A DNA stretch of 64,000 nt from NCBI RefSeq assembly GCF_029891575.1, contig NZ_JARZHF010000002.1, positions 248,001 to 312,000 on the forward strand, read 5' to 3'. Both the position numbers and the translations under genes were made by a program. Each line of letters opens with the position of its first letter. Position 1 is the stretch's first letter. Source of the stretch: Salipaludibacillus daqingensis. Its GTDB lineage: Bacteria; Bacillota; Bacilli; Bacillales; Salisediminibacteriaceae. This document shows positions 21,115 to 31,551 of the stretch, piece by piece. The notes beneath the pieces are model-generated. The model had not been told where the DNA came from, did no database searches, and saw nothing but the letters and a program-made list of their open reading frames with translations.

Positions 21115-22269
21115 TTAACGATTTCTTCTATTTCTCAAGAACGTAGGAATATCTAACGTATCCATTTCTTCTTCTGAGGAAGGAGAGTGATTAGCAGAAG
21201 ACTTCTGTGGCTCTTGAGTGGAAGCCGCTTCATTTCTCGAGGGAGAATTTGGCTGACTCGGCTTCGGTTGTTGAGATAAAGAAGGTCGAGATGAAGCAAC
21301 TGGCTTTTCTTGTTGCTGCATTTCAAAACCTGTAGCTATTACCGTTACGACAATCTCATCTTTTAAATTTTCATTGATAACGGAACCAAAAATCATGTTT
21401 ACTTCACTATCTGAAGCGGAAGAGACGATTTCAGCTGCCTCATGAACTTCAAATAAGCTTAAGTTGGTTCCTCCCGTAATATTCATTAGAACACCTTGAG
21501 CGCCATCTACACTCGTTTCTAATAACGGTGAGGATATGGCCTTTTTCGCAGCTTCTGCCGCTCGACTTTCTCCTGTTGCTACACCAATCCCCATGAGAGC
21601 AGATCCTTTTTCACTCATAATCGTTTTCACATCTGCAAAGTCTAAGTTAATTAGACCAGGCACTGCAATCAAGTCTGAGATACCTTGAACACCTTGGCGT
21701 AAAACATTATCCGCTTCCCTAAAAGCTTCAAGCATCGGCGTGTTTTTATCAACAATTTCTAACAATCGATCGTTAGGAATAACAATCAACGTATCTACTT
21801 TTTCTTTTAAAGCAGCAATTCCATTTGCAGCTTGTTGCATACGTTTTCTACCTTCAAACGTAAACGGCCGAGTAACAACACCTACAGTTAGTGCTCCTGC
21901 TTCTTTTGCAATTTCTGCAATAACAGGTGCAGCACCTGTTCCTGTGCCTCCACCCATTCCTGCTGTGATAAATACCATGTCTGCGCCAGTTAGCTGTTCT
22001 TCCAACTGATCTCGACTTTCCTCTGCTGCTTTCTTACCAATGTCTGGATTCGCACCTGCTCCTAAACCACGAGTAAGTTTTCCACCTAATTGGAGCTTAT
22101 GATCCGCTTTTGATAGATGAAGAGCTTGAGCATCAGTGTTAACTGCTATAAAGTCTACACCTTGTAATCCATTTTCGATCATGCGATTTACGGCATTGCT
22201 ACCGCCACCACCTACACCGATTACTTTAATTGTAGCTAATTGTTCCATATCCATTTCAAATTCTAACAT
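21115..22269 (-). CDS. ftsZ: Cell-division GTPase FtsZ
   Basis: Tubulin-like GTPase (384 aa) that forms the Z ring. The GTP-binding signature [10 protein letters not shown] is near residue 105, the N-terminal glycine loop is [12 protein letters not shown], and the T7 region is intact. After a variable, Ser/Pro/Gln-rich linker (about residues 318-368), the C-terminal peptide [12 protein letters not shown], which binds FtsA and SepF, closes the protein. The start at 22269 ([10 protein letters not shown]) follows GGGGGAT; the longer in-frame extension is not needed. Confidence 0.98.
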   Translation of the reverse strand: MLEFEMDMEQLATIKVIGVGGGGSNAVNRMIENGLQGVDFIAVNTDAQALHLSKADHKLQLGGKLTRGLGAGANPDIGKKAAEESRDQLEEQLTGADMVFITAGMGGGTGTGAAPVIAEIAKEAGALTVGVVTRPFTFEGRKRMQQAANGIAALKEKVDTLIVIPNDRLLEIVDKNTPMLEAFREADNVLRQGVQGISDLIAVPGLINLDFADVKTIMSEKGSALMGIGVATGESRAAEAAKKAISSPLLETSVDGAQGVLMNITGGTNLSLFEVHEAAEIVSSASDSEVNMIFGSVINENLKDEIVVTVIATGFEMQQQEKPVASSRPSLSQQPKPSQPNSPSRNEAASTQEPQKSSANHSPSSEEEMDTLDIPTFLRNRRNR

Positions 22270-22317
22270 TTTCGATCCCCCAATCCGAGTTCGTTCCACA
22301 TCTCAATGATGCTGATT

Positions 22318-23607
22318 TTACTCAAAAAACATTTTAAACATATTCGATACTTTCTTTTTTACTCCAGGACTGTTTTTAGACTCTTTTTGCTGTTTTGGTT
22401 TTTCTTTACGACGTGGTTCGGCTTTTGCCTTACCTTCTTGGATTGGTTCCAACCCTGTTTTAATTTCTTTTCCTTGAATGCGAACATTTCGATGCGCAAA
22501 CGTAATCAGACCAACCCCATTTGTAAATTGAGGTTCTCTTACACCAATATAATCAGGAATGGCTACCCGAACATTTTTCTGAGCAACATCTCTTGCAAGT
22601 TCAAGAACACCTGGCATTTTTGCCGTTCCACCTGTCAAGACTAAGCCTCCAGATAAATCTTGATATCCTAAACGATGAATCTCTTTTAAAACAAGCTGGA
22701 ACATTTCATCTAAACGAGGTTCTATAATGTTCGCTAGCTGCCATTGTGAAAATTCCTGCTTTTGATCACTACCTATCTCCGAAACTTCAAACGTTTCATC
22801 ATCGGAGGCATCACTTATAAAAGCATGTCCAAAAGAAGTTTTAACTTCTTCTGCTTCCTCTGTAGATGTGCGAAAACCAACAGATATATCATTCGTTATG
22901 TGATCGCCACCAACAGTTATTTGGCTCGTACCTTGTAGGACTCCACCTTCAAAAACCGATATAGTAGTAGATCCACCACCTAAATCGACTAGCGCGACTC
23001 CTAAACTTCTCTCATCCTTAGATAAGGCAACAGAACCTGCTGCTAATGGTTGCAATACAATGTCGGCAACTTGCAGACCTGCTTTTTCCACACATCGAAG
23101 TAAATTATGTAGCATCGTCTTTGAACCGGTAATAATCGTACCTTCCATTTCAAGACGAACACCGATCATCCCTCTTGGATCGTTAATTTCATCCAACCCA
23201 TCCACAATAAATTGCCGAGGAATAACATCAATGATCTCACGCTCTGGAGGAATGGAAATGACCTGAGCAGCATCTATTACTCTCGTAATATCTTCATCTC
23301 CTATTTCCCTATCTTCACTTGAAACAGCTACTACACCGTGACAGCGTTGAAGCTGAATATGATTGCCATTCACACCAACAATCACGTGCTTTATACTCAT
23401 ACCAATCATTCTTTCCGCTTTTTCTACAGCTTTGCGGATCGACTGAACTGTTTCATCAATATCAACGATTGATCCCTTTTTAATTCCTTCAGAACTTGAT
23501 TCGCCTACCCCAATAATATTTAATGAGCCATTGGTCATTTCTCCAATGATGACTCTTACGGAAGATGTTCCGATATCTAATGTTACATATGTATCATGAT
23601 TGTTCAT
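22318..23607 (-). CDS. ftsA: Cell-division protein FtsA
   Basis: Actin-like ATPase (429 aa) that tethers FtsZ to the membrane. The phosphate-1 motif VTLDIGTSSVRVIIGE is at residue 8, the second ATP motif VALVDLGGGSTTISVFEGG near residue 205, and a C-terminal amphipathic helix (VSNMFKMFFE) ends the protein. GGAGGTG precedes the ATG by 7 nt. It lies 48 bp upstream of ftsZ in one operon, with a SigH-like promoter above it. Confidence 0.97.
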   Translation of the reverse strand: MNNHDTYVTLDIGTSSVRVIIGEMTNGSLNIIGVGESSSEGIKKGSIVDIDETVQSIRKAVEKAERMIGMSIKHVIVGVNGNHIQLQRCHGVVAVSSEDREIGDEDITRVIDAAQVISIPPEREIIDVIPRQFIVDGLDEINDPRGMIGVRLEMEGTIITGSKTMLHNLLRCVEKAGLQVADIVLQPLAAGSVALSKDERSLGVALVDLGGGSTTISVFEGGVLQGTSQITVGGDHITNDISVGFRTSTEEAEEVKTSFGHAFISDASDDETFEVSEIGSDQKQEFSQWQLANIIEPRLDEMFQLVLKEIHRLGYQDLSGGLVLTGGTAKMPGVLELARDVAQKNVRVAIPDYIGVREPQFTNGVGLITFAHRNVRIQGKEIKTGLEPIQEGKAKAEPRRKEKPKQQKESKNSPGVKKKVSNMFKMFFE

Positions 23608-23678
23608 TGGCTGGCACCTCCTTCAAAACATACGATTGAATTGTTAAAAATAATTACTTATTTACTTCATTAAGAAAT

Positions 23679-23732
23679 GTATTCAACAAATATTGTTCAT
23701 TTCCTCTTTTTTCTTCATTTTAAATGAAGAAA
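23679..23732 (-). promoter_or_regulatory. SigH-type promoter and adjacent palindrome upstream of ftsA
   Basis: AGAGGAAAT (23699-23707) matches the SigH -35 consensus RnAGGAwWW exactly, and GTTGAATAC (23679-23687) matches the -10 consensus RnnGAATww at eight of nine positions, spacer 11 bp. Directly upstream is a 10-bp palindrome (23710-23719 with 23723-23732). B. subtilis ftsAZ has a SigH promoter used at the onset of sporulation. Confidence 0.65.
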
Positions 23733-23755
23733 TCATTTGATTTCCCGCTCATAAC

Positions 23756-24109
23756 TCATTCATTTTCTTTCTTATTCGACCAATTTTTCAACAACATTCG
23801 TCGAATGAGCGCGATATTGTGAAAAATTCTAACTCCAAATGCAAAAACTGCCGCTAAATACAAGTCTACACCAAGATGAACACCGAGAAAAGCTAAAGTA
23901 ATCGCAAGGATGAGATTTGTGAAAAAACCAGTGATAAATATCTTCTCATCAAATTCATTATCAAACTGTGCTCGTGCTCCCCCTAAAAGCGTAGAGAAAG
24001 CAGCCAAAAAGCCCATTCCCAAGTAAATCGAGTACTGTTCAGGAATATTTACATTTGTAAAAAAGCCTAGTAAAAGTCCAAGCAATAGTCCTATTAAAGG
24101 TAACCACAT
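23756..24109 (-). CDS. sbp: Small basic membrane protein Sbp
   Basis: Small membrane protein (117 aa) with four hydrophobic segments; conserved stretches GGARAQF and LGVHLGVDLYLAAVFAFGVR identify the Sbp family found between the DUF881 genes and ftsA. The function is unknown. I start at 24109 (MWLPLIG), preceded by AGGAGG at 9 nt, one base after the ylxX stop, rather than at an in-frame ATG 18 codons upstream inside ylxX. Confidence 0.9.
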   Translation of the reverse strand: MWLPLIGLLLGLLLGFFTNVNIPEQYSIYLGMGFLAAFSTLLGGARAQFDNEFDEKIFITGFFTNLILAITLAFLGVHLGVDLYLAAVFAFGVRIFHNIALIRRMLLKNWSNKKENE

Positions 24110-24110
24110 A

Positions 24111-24809
24111 CTAGGAATCCTCCTGAACAGGTTCCATAAACCGAACTCGATAATTTTTATCAAATGAAGGTAACGTCAAATTATCAATTGGGGTAGACGA
24201 AAATCGAAAATTATCATAATTAAAAAGATCACTAGCTTGAGAAGACATCATCGCATGATGGATAGACTCAGGATCATCTGCAATGACTTTAATCTCAATT
24301 GGAAATTGGCTTAACCAATTACCATTCACTAATGTACGTCCATTAGCTTCACGAATAGCTGTTGTTGAAACAATTCGTTGATTTCCAATTGCAATATGTT
24401 GTGCACCTTGTATATTTAATTCATTTATGAGTAAGCGAAGTAAATAAGGGGGCACTGACTTAATTCCTCCACCTGTGTAGTTCTCATCAAAAACAATGTC
24501 TATTTCAATAAGTAATCCAGATCCTGTTACTTCTGTCAACCCTGCTTGTTCTTGCAAATCTTCCATCACATCCCCCATGACCAACTCAACGTCCTCTGTT
24601 TGTTCCAATTGATACAAAATTTCCATCTGACGATTTAACTCTTCATTTAACGTTTGTTGGGTTTCTCTTTCTGAAATTAACGCTTGGCGGAGTTCTCCAA
24701 TATTTCTCGTATCACGAGAATCTGGCTCACTGTTCGATTGAAACAGAACCGCTATTAATAACCCAATCATTGTCGTAAGAAACGTATATAATATCATTCG
24801 AATCTTCAT
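24111..24809 (-). CDS. ylxX: DUF881 protein YlxX
   Basis: Membrane-anchored DUF881 protein (232 aa): one N-terminal transmembrane segment (residues 5-22), a coiled coil (about 35-75, QALISERETQQTLNEELNRQ), then the DUF881 domain with GAQHIAIGNQRIVSTT. It is a paralogue of the adjacent ylxW, whose stop it overlaps as ATGA. The function is unknown, but the location suggests a link to divisome assembly. Confidence 0.9.
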   Translation of the reverse strand: MKIRMILYTFLTTMIGLLIAVLFQSNSEPDSRDTRNIGELRQALISERETQQTLNEELNRQMEILYQLEQTEDVELVMGDVMEDLQEQAGLTEVTGSGLLIEIDIVFDENYTGGGIKSVPPYLLRLLINELNIQGAQHIAIGNQRIVSTTAIREANGRTLVNGNWLSQFPIEIKVIADDPESIHHAMMSSQASDLFNYDNFRFSSTPIDNLTLPSFDKNYRVRFMEPVQEDS

Positions 24810-25510
24810 GACTCTTCGCCGCTTTCAGAAAAACGAGGACTTAATACGATTTCATTTTGTTTCTGGATCCGCACTTGAACATTTTCATTCACAAGTTGGT
24901 CTTTTACTCCACCCATAAGGTTTAACGATTCGTCTAATGTATCCTTTTCACCAATAGCAGTAATTTCAAACGGGGCAAAAGAAATTTCTCCATCTATTTC
25001 AATGACAGGTCCAATGCATTGAATATAAGATTGATGGTTAATTCGCTGTCCATTTATTGCTACAGCTTCTGCACCAGCAACTAGCAATTCATCCACAACA
25101 AGCTGAATATGCTGTTCATGGACTATATAATTATTTGGGTTCTCTTCGCCATGGACGTAGTCAGCATCTGCTAGCGTGACATTAATCCCTTCTCCTTTAA
25201 CCCCCACTTGTCCAGTAACCATTCTTAAACGGTCAATATCTTCCACGATATTAAAGAATATTCGTTCTTGATTAGAAATCTCATCTTCAATCAATTTAAT
25301 TTGACCTTGTACTTCTCTTAAATTTTCTGTAAGTTCACGATTCAACTGCTGTTCCTCAAGAATTTCTTCTCTCAGTTCTTCTTCTGCAGCCCATTGAGAA
25401 TCAGATAAGTGAACACTATTTCCTGTTTCATTTACAAACTGAAAACTTAATATGATCAAAAATCCTAAAACGAAAAGAACAAAAGAGAAAATAGCGTAAC
25501 TACCCTTCAC
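24806..25510 (-). CDS. ylxW: DUF881 protein YlxW
   Basis: Second DUF881 protein (234 aa) with the same layout as YlxX: transmembrane helix (residues 5-25), coiled coil (50-95) and the DUF881 domain (GAEAVAINGQRINHQSYIQC). The start is GTG at 25510 inside the end of divIB (11-bp overlap) with AAGAAGG 8 nt upstream; a longer frame would add 18 basic residues before the membrane helix. The tandem pair is conserved in B. subtilis. Confidence 0.88.
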   Translation of the reverse strand: MKGSYAIFSFVLFVLGFLIILSFQFVNETGNSVHLSDSQWAAEEELREEILEEQQLNRELTENLREVQGQIKLIEDEISNQERIFFNIVEDIDRLRMVTGQVGVKGEGINVTLADADYVHGEENPNNYIVHEQHIQLVVDELLVAGAEAVAINGQRINHQSYIQCIGPVIEIDGEISFAPFEITAIGEKDTLDESLNLMGGVKDQLVNENVQVRIQKQNEIVLSPRFSESGEES

Positions 25511-26297
25511 TCTCAAAACCTTCTTCCTCCTCTTCCTCTTCCTCTTCTGTCTCAAAACGTTCAAAATAAGGGTTTATACGCATATGAACAATTCCTGCTA
25601 CGTCAGGATCCAACTGCTCTACAACAGATGGATAAGATACTATTCGTTCAGCAAAGTTGTTAGCTGTAGAGCTTACAACAAAGCCATCATTCATGAAAAT
25701 TGTCAATCGATAAGGGTCATTTTCTACGGGCGCCAAAAAAATATCAGATATTCGATTCCGCATTCCTGTCGATGTTTCCGTTAACTGACTCACCATTGTT
25801 TTTCTTGCTTCTTCATTTTCAAAATCATGAAGAATTGGTGCATCATGCGGTGTTACCTTCGACTCTTGATTACTATCAAATATTTCTCCTGATTCTAGCA
25901 CTGGTAAATAGGATTGATCGTCCCGAATGTAGGCAATGCTTTCAAACTCGTTTACCCTTAATACGACTGTATTTAACCACTCTCTAGAAATCGACACCTC
26001 ATTTATTGCATCGTGCTCTGAAATTCGCTTCGAGATGTCACTCTCATTTATATTCCACATACTTACTTCTTCAAGTAATTGTGATTGTGTCTCAATCCAT
26101 TCATCAGAAGCAAAAACGTTCCCCTCAATTTTCAGGTGCTGAATTTGACTAAATGAACTTTGAAAATAGACAATCATCAACATTAAGAAGAAAAAAATCG
26201 ACACATAAAAAATCAATCGTCTGTTTGTTCTCTGTTTTCTTCGTTCTTTAAGCTTAGGTATTCTTTCTTCAATTTCAACTACTTTTTTTTCTTTCAT
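25500..26297 (-). CDS. divIB: Cell-division protein DivIB (FtsQ)
   Basis: Bitopic divisome protein (265 aa): a basic cytoplasmic head (residues 1-28), one transmembrane helix (29-48), then the extracellular POTRA domain (IQHLKIEGN) and beta domain. It bridges FtsL, DivIC and PBP2B. The C-terminus carries a run of about ten glutamates before FESEG. ATG at 26297 has GGAGG 8 nt upstream; longer in-frame starts lack one. Its end overlaps ylxW. Confidence 0.93.
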   Translation of the reverse strand: MKEKKVVEIEERIPKLKERRKQRTNRRLIFYVSIFFFLMLMIVYFQSSFSQIQHLKIEGNVFASDEWIETQSQLLEEVSMWNINESDISKRISEHDAINEVSISREWLNTVVLRVNEFESIAYIRDDQSYLPVLESGEIFDSNQESKVTPHDAPILHDFENEEARKTMVSQLTETSTGMRNRISDIFLAPVENDPYRLTIFMNDGFVVSSTANNFAERIVSYPSVVEQLDPDVAGIVHMRINPYFERFETEEEEEEEEEGFESEG

Positions 26298-26421
26298 AAG
26301 TCTTTCCTCCATTGTATAGCAAGCAATCAAACGAGAAAACAGACATTGTCCCTATAACTAAAGGGAATTCTTTTCACAAGTTCTATCTATTAAGAACGAA
26401 CCGCTAAGTTTTAACTTACGT

Positions 26422-27336
26422 TTACATAATTTGCTCCACTTCTGTCTCCATTTGAACACCATAATGCTTCCATGCTAGTTGTTTTATTTCTTCAATCAGG
26501 TTTATTACATCTTTAGCAGTTGCTTCTCCAGTGTTTACAATGAAGTTCCCATGCAACTCAGACACTTTCGCCCCTCCAATGGAATACCCTTTCAACCCTA
26601 ATTCTTCAATTATTTTACCAGCATGCATAGGTAATGGATTTCTGAATACACTTCCACAACACGGATCTTTCCATGGTTGTGTATTTTTGCGATACGCTTT
26701 GTTCTTCTGTAACCTTTCGCGAATCTCCTGCAAATCTCCTTTAATCAATTGCAATTGAGCTGCGATACAAATCCCTCCATTTTCTTGAAGGATAGACGTT
26801 CGATACTCAAACCCTAATTCATCTCGAGACATCCACTTGAATTCACCATTCGGCATTAATATCAAAGCTTTTGTGAGAATATCTGACATCTCTGTTTGAT
26901 GAGCCCCTGCATTCATAAACACAGCACCACCTACAGAGCCTGGAATACCTCCGGCAAACTCTAATCCTGAATAACCTTTTTTACTCATGATCGTCGCCAA
27001 TTTAATCAAAGAATGCCCTGCTTCTACTGTCACTATTGACTCTTCTTGATGTAGGTTAGCAAGATTATCTCCTAATTTAATAACAACCGCATCAATTCCT
27101 TTATCTGAAATGAGAATATTTGAGCCTCTTCCTAAAGCAAACCAACGTAAGGAGTAAGCTGAAATTAATTTCAATCCTTCTTGAAGTCCTTCTAATGAAT
27201 CAGGTTCAAAAAAAACTCTTGCTGGCCCACCTATTTTCCAAGTTGTATGATGTTTTAATGGTTCATTTAGTTTAATGGAACCTAATTTCTGTTGTTCCAA
27301 CTTCTTACTAAGCTCATTTATTTTTCTTTCATTCAT
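26422..27336 (-). CDS. murB: UDP-N-acetylenolpyruvoylglucosamine reductase
   Basis: FAD enzyme (304 aa) that reduces UDP-GlcNAc-enolpyruvate to UDP-MurNAc. The FAD-binding segments GRGSNILI and [17 protein letters not shown] and the proton-donor serine in CGSVFRNP are present; the length and the compact C-terminal domain fit the type found in Firmicutes. The ATG follows GGGTGG and overlaps the murG stop as ATGA. Confidence 0.96.
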   Translation of the reverse strand: MNERKINELSKKLEQQKLGSIKLNEPLKHHTTWKIGGPARVFFEPDSLEGLQEGLKLISAYSLRWFALGRGSNILISDKGIDAVVIKLGDNLANLHQEESIVTVEAGHSLIKLATIMSKKGYSGLEFAGGIPGSVGGAVFMNAGAHQTEMSDILTKALILMPNGEFKWMSRDELGFEYRTSILQENGGICIAAQLQLIKGDLQEIRERLQKNKAYRKNTQPWKDPCCGSVFRNPLPMHAGKIIEELGLKGYSIGGAKVSELHGNFIVNTGEATAKDVINLIEEIKQLAWKHYGVQMETEVEQIM

Positions 27337-28448
27337 TTCTTTCCACCCTTTATCGCGTCATAAATAAGTCTTTCCAAATTTTCAGATGCATCTGGTTTTC
27401 CTAAACGAAGGGCGCCTTTTTTCATAGAGAGCCACGTTTGCTCGTTATTTAATATAAGATCTATTTCTTCCATTAACTTTTCTGGTGAAGATTCTTTTTC
27501 TAGTATAACCTTTGCTGCAGACTCTTTTTCTAATGAGCGCGCGTTTTTTTCTTGGTGATTATTTGTAACATAAGGACTCGGAATTAATATGGATGGTAAA
27601 CCTAATGCCGTAATTTCCGCCAACGTTGTCGCACCTGCTCTGGCAACAATTAAATCAACTTCATTTAATACAGCGGGCATATCGTGAATATAGGGCACAT
27701 AAACAAGGTTTTTAACGTCATTTTCTTGAAGATCGAACTGCTCTTTCACTTTTTCATAATGAGCGTCTCCAGTTACGTAGAGACACTGGTAATCCTTATC
27801 CTTCCACTGATCATGCGTACTCATGATTGCATCATTGATCGGCTTTGCCCCACGACTACCACCAACGACTAAAACTGTTTTCTTAGTTGGGTCTAATCCA
27901 AGTTCAATAAGTCTATTTTTATTTTTTGAATAGTCACCTTTCACTACTTCACTTGCCCTCGGATTACCAGTCATTACAACCTTCTCTTTCGGGAAAAATG
28001 AGGCAGCGTCAGGAAAAGAAATAGCAACCTTTGTCACATACTTTGCTAAAAATTTATTGGTAAGCCCTGGCACACTATTTTGTTCATGAATAATCGTTGG
28101 AATATTTTGCTTAGCTGCTGCGTAAACAACTGGTCCACATACATAACCGCCTGTTCCAATAACAACATCTGGTTGAAACTCTTTAATATACTTCTTTGAT
28201 TTACTGACGGCATTGAAAAAACGAAATACCGTTTTTACGTTTTCTATTGATACCTTTCGTTTAAACCCTGATATTTTGACCGTTTTCAACGGGATTCCTT
28301 CTTTTGGAACAATATCCGACTCGAGGCCGTTCTCTGTTCCAATATACAAACACTCTACTGATTCATCTTGATTTATTAGATGGCGAATGAGCGCGATGGC
28401 TGGATAAATATGGCCACCTGTGCCTCCACCAGATACTAGTATTTTCAT
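27333..28448 (-). CDS. murG: UDP-GlcNAc:lipid I transferase MurG
   Basis: Membrane-associated glycosyltransferase (371 aa) that converts lipid I to lipid II. The glycine-rich loops [11 protein letters not shown] (residue 7) and [13 protein letters not shown] (near 193) and the UDP-GlcNAc site [11 protein letters not shown] (near 270) are intact. ATG at 28448 has AGGAGG. Unlike the rest of the dcw cluster, it is separated from spoVE by 555 bp and a terminator, so it must have its own promoter. Confidence 0.97.
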   Translation of the reverse strand: MKILVSGGGTGGHIYPAIALIRHLINQDESVECLYIGTENGLESDIVPKEGIPLKTVKISGFKRKVSIENVKTVFRFFNAVSKSKKYIKEFQPDVVIGTGGYVCGPVVYAAAKQNIPTIIHEQNSVPGLTNKFLAKYVTKVAISFPDAASFFPKEKVVMTGNPRASEVVKGDYSKNKNRLIELGLDPTKKTVLVVGGSRGAKPINDAIMSTHDQWKDKDYQCLYVTGDAHYEKVKEQFDLQENDVKNLVYVPYIHDMPAVLNEVDLIVARAGATTLAEITALGLPSILIPSPYVTNNHQEKNARSLEKESAAKVILEKESSPEKLMEEIDLILNNEQTWLSMKKGALRLGKPDASENLERLIYDAIKGGKK

Positions 28449-29005
28449 ATGATCCTCCTACATAATCCATTAATATTTCATTTCAGTTATTATTTTCATT
28501 TGGTGAACAATCATACGGTTCTCACAACTTTCAAAGAAGCCCGTATCTTTACGTAATGATTTGGAAGACTTATTATATATTATGCACTCATACAATTTAT
28601 GATCGTTTTCAAAATCACACGGTAATAATGCCAGATTTAACACCGTACAATTAAAAGTATAACCATTCTTATTCTAACCGAAGACCAAGGGAAATTTAAG
28701 CTAATTCTGTAGTTTTTTTGATTTAATTTCCAAACAATCCATTTTATTAACGTAACTTCAACAATTTATTAAAAATACGCTTTAAAAGAGACTGCTTTTT
28801 AGCCATTACGCATTCAGAAAAACGAGCCAGGATATATCCACCTGACTCGTTTTTTATACCATCTCGATATACGTGATCAGCTACTCAAAAGAGCAACAGG
28901 CGGCCACTTTCACAGAAAAGAAACGGATTTCGAACCTAGTTATATAAAAGCATGTTCAACATAAATACTTTTTGACAGCCTGTTAAGAAAAGGCACTTCC
29001 ATTTT
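28449..29005 (-). terminator. spoVE-murG spacer with a bidirectional terminator
   Basis: This 557-bp spacer has no credible gene. A stem AACGAGCCAGG/CCTGACTCGTT at 28821-28831 with 28841-28851 has Ts on both sides (T5 on the minus strand, T6 on the plus strand), so it can end spoVE transcripts. The 28449-28800 part is AT-rich and should hold the murG promoter, but I cannot point to convincing -35 and -10 boxes. Confidence 0.75.
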
Positions 29006-30103
29006 TTACCGAATATGTCGACTTATATTTAACAAGATACCAATCGTCGTCAACATAAGTGTTAACGATGAACCACCGTAACTAAGAAGAGGTAATGTGA
29101 TCCCTGTTACTGGCATTAAACCAATAACTACACCAATATTTATCATCACTTGAATCGCAATCATACTGATGATTCCAGTCGCAAATAGTGTTCCATATAA
29201 ATCAGGGGCATGAATGGCAATTCTCAATCCTCGCCATAATAAAATGGCAAAACATACAAGTACAAAACTTCCACCTAAAAAACCTAGTTCTTCTGCCAAA
29301 ATCGCAAAAATGAAATCCGTTTGTGGTTCCGGTAAGTAGAAATATTTTTGCCTACTATGTCCTAGACCTAAACCTAACACTCCACCAGGGCCAATAGCAA
29401 ATAACGATTGAATGATTTGAAAGCCACTCCCCAGCGGGTCTTGCCAAGGGTTTAAAAAAGATGTGATTCTTTCTAATCGATAAGGTGCTGAAATAATCAA
29501 TGCTACCAGTCCTGCTAAACCAATCGCTCCTAAAAAGTAAAAATGGGATAGTTTTGCCCCTGCGACAAAAATTAATATCACGCAAGTTAAAACCATTACA
29601 GCACCTGTACCTAAATCTGGTTGAAGCATAATCAGACCAAACGCTAAGAAAATTAATGAAAAAATTGGAATTAATCCTCTTCGCCACGTTGTGATATATT
29701 TTTGATTTTTAGCAATATACTTGGCCAAAAAGAGTATCATCGCGAGCTTCATAAACTCCGAAGGTTGAATCGAAAATGCGCCCACTCCAAGCCAACTTTG
29801 TGCACCACCTCGAACCAAACCTACACCAGGAATTAACACTACAATTAGTAAGATAAAGCAAATAATTAGTACGCTATTGGAAACTTTTTTCAACCGCCAA
29901 TAGTCTACTTGCATCATAAAAAACATCGAAATAAACCCAATTACAACAAAAAATAATTGACGCTTTAAAAAGAAATAAGGGTCTTCAAATCGATACTCAC
30001 CCCATGCTGCACTGGCACTATAAACCATAACACTTCCAATAATTACTAGAACAAACGTCACAACAGTCAAAACAAAGTCTGGAGTCGTTCGTACTTTAGG
30101 CAA
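29006..30103 (-). CDS. spoVE: SEDS-family lipid II polymerase/flippase-like protein SpoVE
   Basis: SEDS protein (365 aa, about ten transmembrane segments) that partners with SpoVD in spore cortex peptidoglycan synthesis. Family signatures are QPSEFMKLAMI, SYLNP-like FLNPWQDPLGSGFQ, LPEPQTDFIFAI and ITLPLLSYGGSS. It could instead serve as FtsW; the position between murD and murG and the closeness to spoVE favour SpoVE. I choose TTG at 30103 with GAGGTGG 7 nt upstream (MPKVRTTPD when read as Met); ATGs a little upstream lack spacing to a binding site. Confidence 0.88.
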   Translation of the reverse strand: MPKVRTTPDFVLTVVTFVLVIIGSVMVYSASAAWGEYRFEDPYFFLKRQLFFVVIGFISMFFMMQVDYWRLKKVSNSVLIICFILLIVVLIPGVGLVRGGAQSWLGVGAFSIQPSEFMKLAMILFLAKYIAKNQKYITTWRRGLIPIFSLIFLAFGLIMLQPDLGTGAVMVLTCVILIFVAGAKLSHFYFLGAIGLAGLVALIISAPYRLERITSFLNPWQDPLGSGFQIIQSLFAIGPGGVLGLGLGHSRQKYFYLPEPQTDFIFAILAEELGFLGGSFVLVCFAILLWRGLRIAIHAPDLYGTLFATGIISMIAIQVMINIGVVIGLMPVTGITLPLLSYGGSSLTLMLTTIGILLNISRHIR

Positions 30104-30154
30104 TAGGAATCCACCTCGATTCATCATCACCCCGATAGAGGGTTTCTATTACCT

Positions 30155-30183
30155 ATTCGTATGATTAACTTGGACAAACATGA
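30155..30183 (-). promoter_or_regulatory. Candidate SigE promoter of spoVE
   Basis: TCATGTT (30177-30183) and CATACGAAT (30155-30163), spacer 13 bp, resemble the SigE boxes KMATATT and CATACAHT. It overlaps the murD stop region and lies about 50 bp upstream of the spoVE start. spoVE is SigE-dependent in B. subtilis. Confidence 0.5.
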
Positions 30184-30186
30184 CTG

Positions 30187-31551
30187 CTATTTTCCACTTT
30201 TCATGTTATGAAACGTTGTTGTGAACATGTTACCTCTTTCTTCAAACGTTTTAAATTGATCCCATGACGCACAAGCAGGAGATAATAAAATAACATCGTT
30301 CGGTTTTGAGTGAGCGTATGCTTTCTTCGTAGCATCTTCAAGTGAATCAACCATCATCACCTCTGATACACCTGCTCGCTTCGCCACATCCGATAATTTA
30401 TCTTTCGTTTCACCGTATGTAATCATTGACGTTACATGTTCAGATAAAAGTGGTATTAACCCATCAAACGACAGGCCACGGTCCAATCCCCCTGCAATTA
30501 GTACAACAGGATCTTTAAATGCTTTCAATGCAGTAATAGTGGCTGGGACATTCGTTGCTTTGGAGTTATTATAAAACTTCCGGTTATTCAGTTCTCCAAT
30601 ATATTGTAATCGATGCTGAACCCCTGCAAATGTTCTCAACACATGGCGAATCTGATCAATCTTTCCTCCTGCTAATAGCGCTGCTGCTGCTGCTGCTAAA
30701 CCGTTAGCGATATTATGTTCTCCTGGTAAGGACATTTCCTTTGCAGGAATAAGCTGTTTATTAAACACAGTCAGCCAACCGTCGATGATACATGCTCCAT
30801 CTGGCATCATTTGCTCTGTTGAAAAAGGAATCTTTTGAGCTTGTCCACTCTTAACAACTTCTGCAACAATCGGATCATCAGCGTTGTATATTAGATAATC
30901 ATCGTTTGATTGGTTCTTAAATATATTCTTTTTTGCCTCTATATAAGCATCCATAGACCCATGATAATCAAGGTGGGCTTCGACAAAGTTTAATAACACA
31001 GCAACCTTTGGTGAAAAAGTTTCCACCCCCATTAATTGGAAACTAGATAACTCCATGACCATTTCATTTTCAACAGTAGCTTGTTGAGCAACCCCACATG
31101 CTACTTCGCCAATATTCCCGGCAAGAAGAGGAGCTTTATCGCCACCTTCTAACATCTGACCAATATACGTCGTGGTTGTCGTTTTACCATTGGATCCTGT
31201 AATTCCAATCATTTCTGCTTCCGATATAAGAAATGCTAGTTCTACTTCCGTTAAAACAGGTATGTTTTTTTCTATCGCTTTTTTTACTAACGGATGATCA
31301 TATCGAATCCCTGGATTTTTAATTAAATAATCTAATGTATCGTCTACGAGTAGATCAGGATGTGAACCGCAAATAACAGTCACACCTATTTTTTCTACTT
31401 CTTGTGCTTGAATATTTTCTTCATAAGGTTTTTGGTCATTTACTGTTACATTTGCCTCTAACTTATGCAATAGTTTTGCAGATTCTGTGCCACTTTTTGC
31501 TAAACCTAATACAAGGACATTTTTATTTTGAAATTTATTAATCATTTTCAT
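30187..31551 (-). CDS. murD: UDP-MurNAc-L-alanine:D-glutamate ligase
   Basis: ATP-dependent ligase (454 aa) adding D-glutamate to UDP-MurNAc-L-Ala. The N-terminal Rossmann-like domain starts [14 protein letters not shown], the P-loop is [11 protein letters not shown] near residue 120, and [11 protein letters not shown] and NNSKATN follow. The start at 31551 (MKMINKF) follows GAGGTG and overlaps the mraY stop as ATGA; a longer frame runs back into mraY and is rejected. Confidence 0.96.
   Translation of the reverse strand: MKMINKFQNKNVLVLGLAKSGTESAKLLHKLEANVTVNDQKPYEENIQAQEVEKIGVTVICGSHPDLLVDDTLDYLIKNPGIRYDHPLVKKAIEKNIPVLTEVELAFLISEAEMIGITGSNGKTTTTTYIGQMLEGGDKAPLLAGNIGEVACGVAQQATVENEMVMELSSFQLMGVETFSPKVAVLLNFVEAHLDYHGSMDAYIEAKKNIFKNQSNDDYLIYNADDPIVAEVVKSGQAQKIPFSTEQMMPDGACIIDGWLTVFNKQLIPAKEMSLPGEHNIANGLAAAAAALLAGGKIDQIRHVLRTFAGVQHRLQYIGELNNRKFYNNSKATNVPATITALKAFKDPVVLIAGGLDRGLSFDGLIPLLSEHVTSMITYGETKDKLSDVAKRAGVSEVMMVDSLEDATKKAYAHSKPNDVILLSPACASWDQFKTFEERGNMFTTTFHNMKSGK

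Noticed and set aside
25500-25560. The polyglutamate end of divIB as a frameshift artefact
   Set aside because: The run ends in a normal stop overlapping the ylxW start with a usable binding site, as expected for coupled genes.
29006-30130. Longer ATG or GTG starts for spoVE at 30124-30130
   Set aside because: They sit directly on the GGGG sequence with no spacing, whereas the TTG at 30103 has GAGGTGG at 7 nt and gives the family N-terminus.
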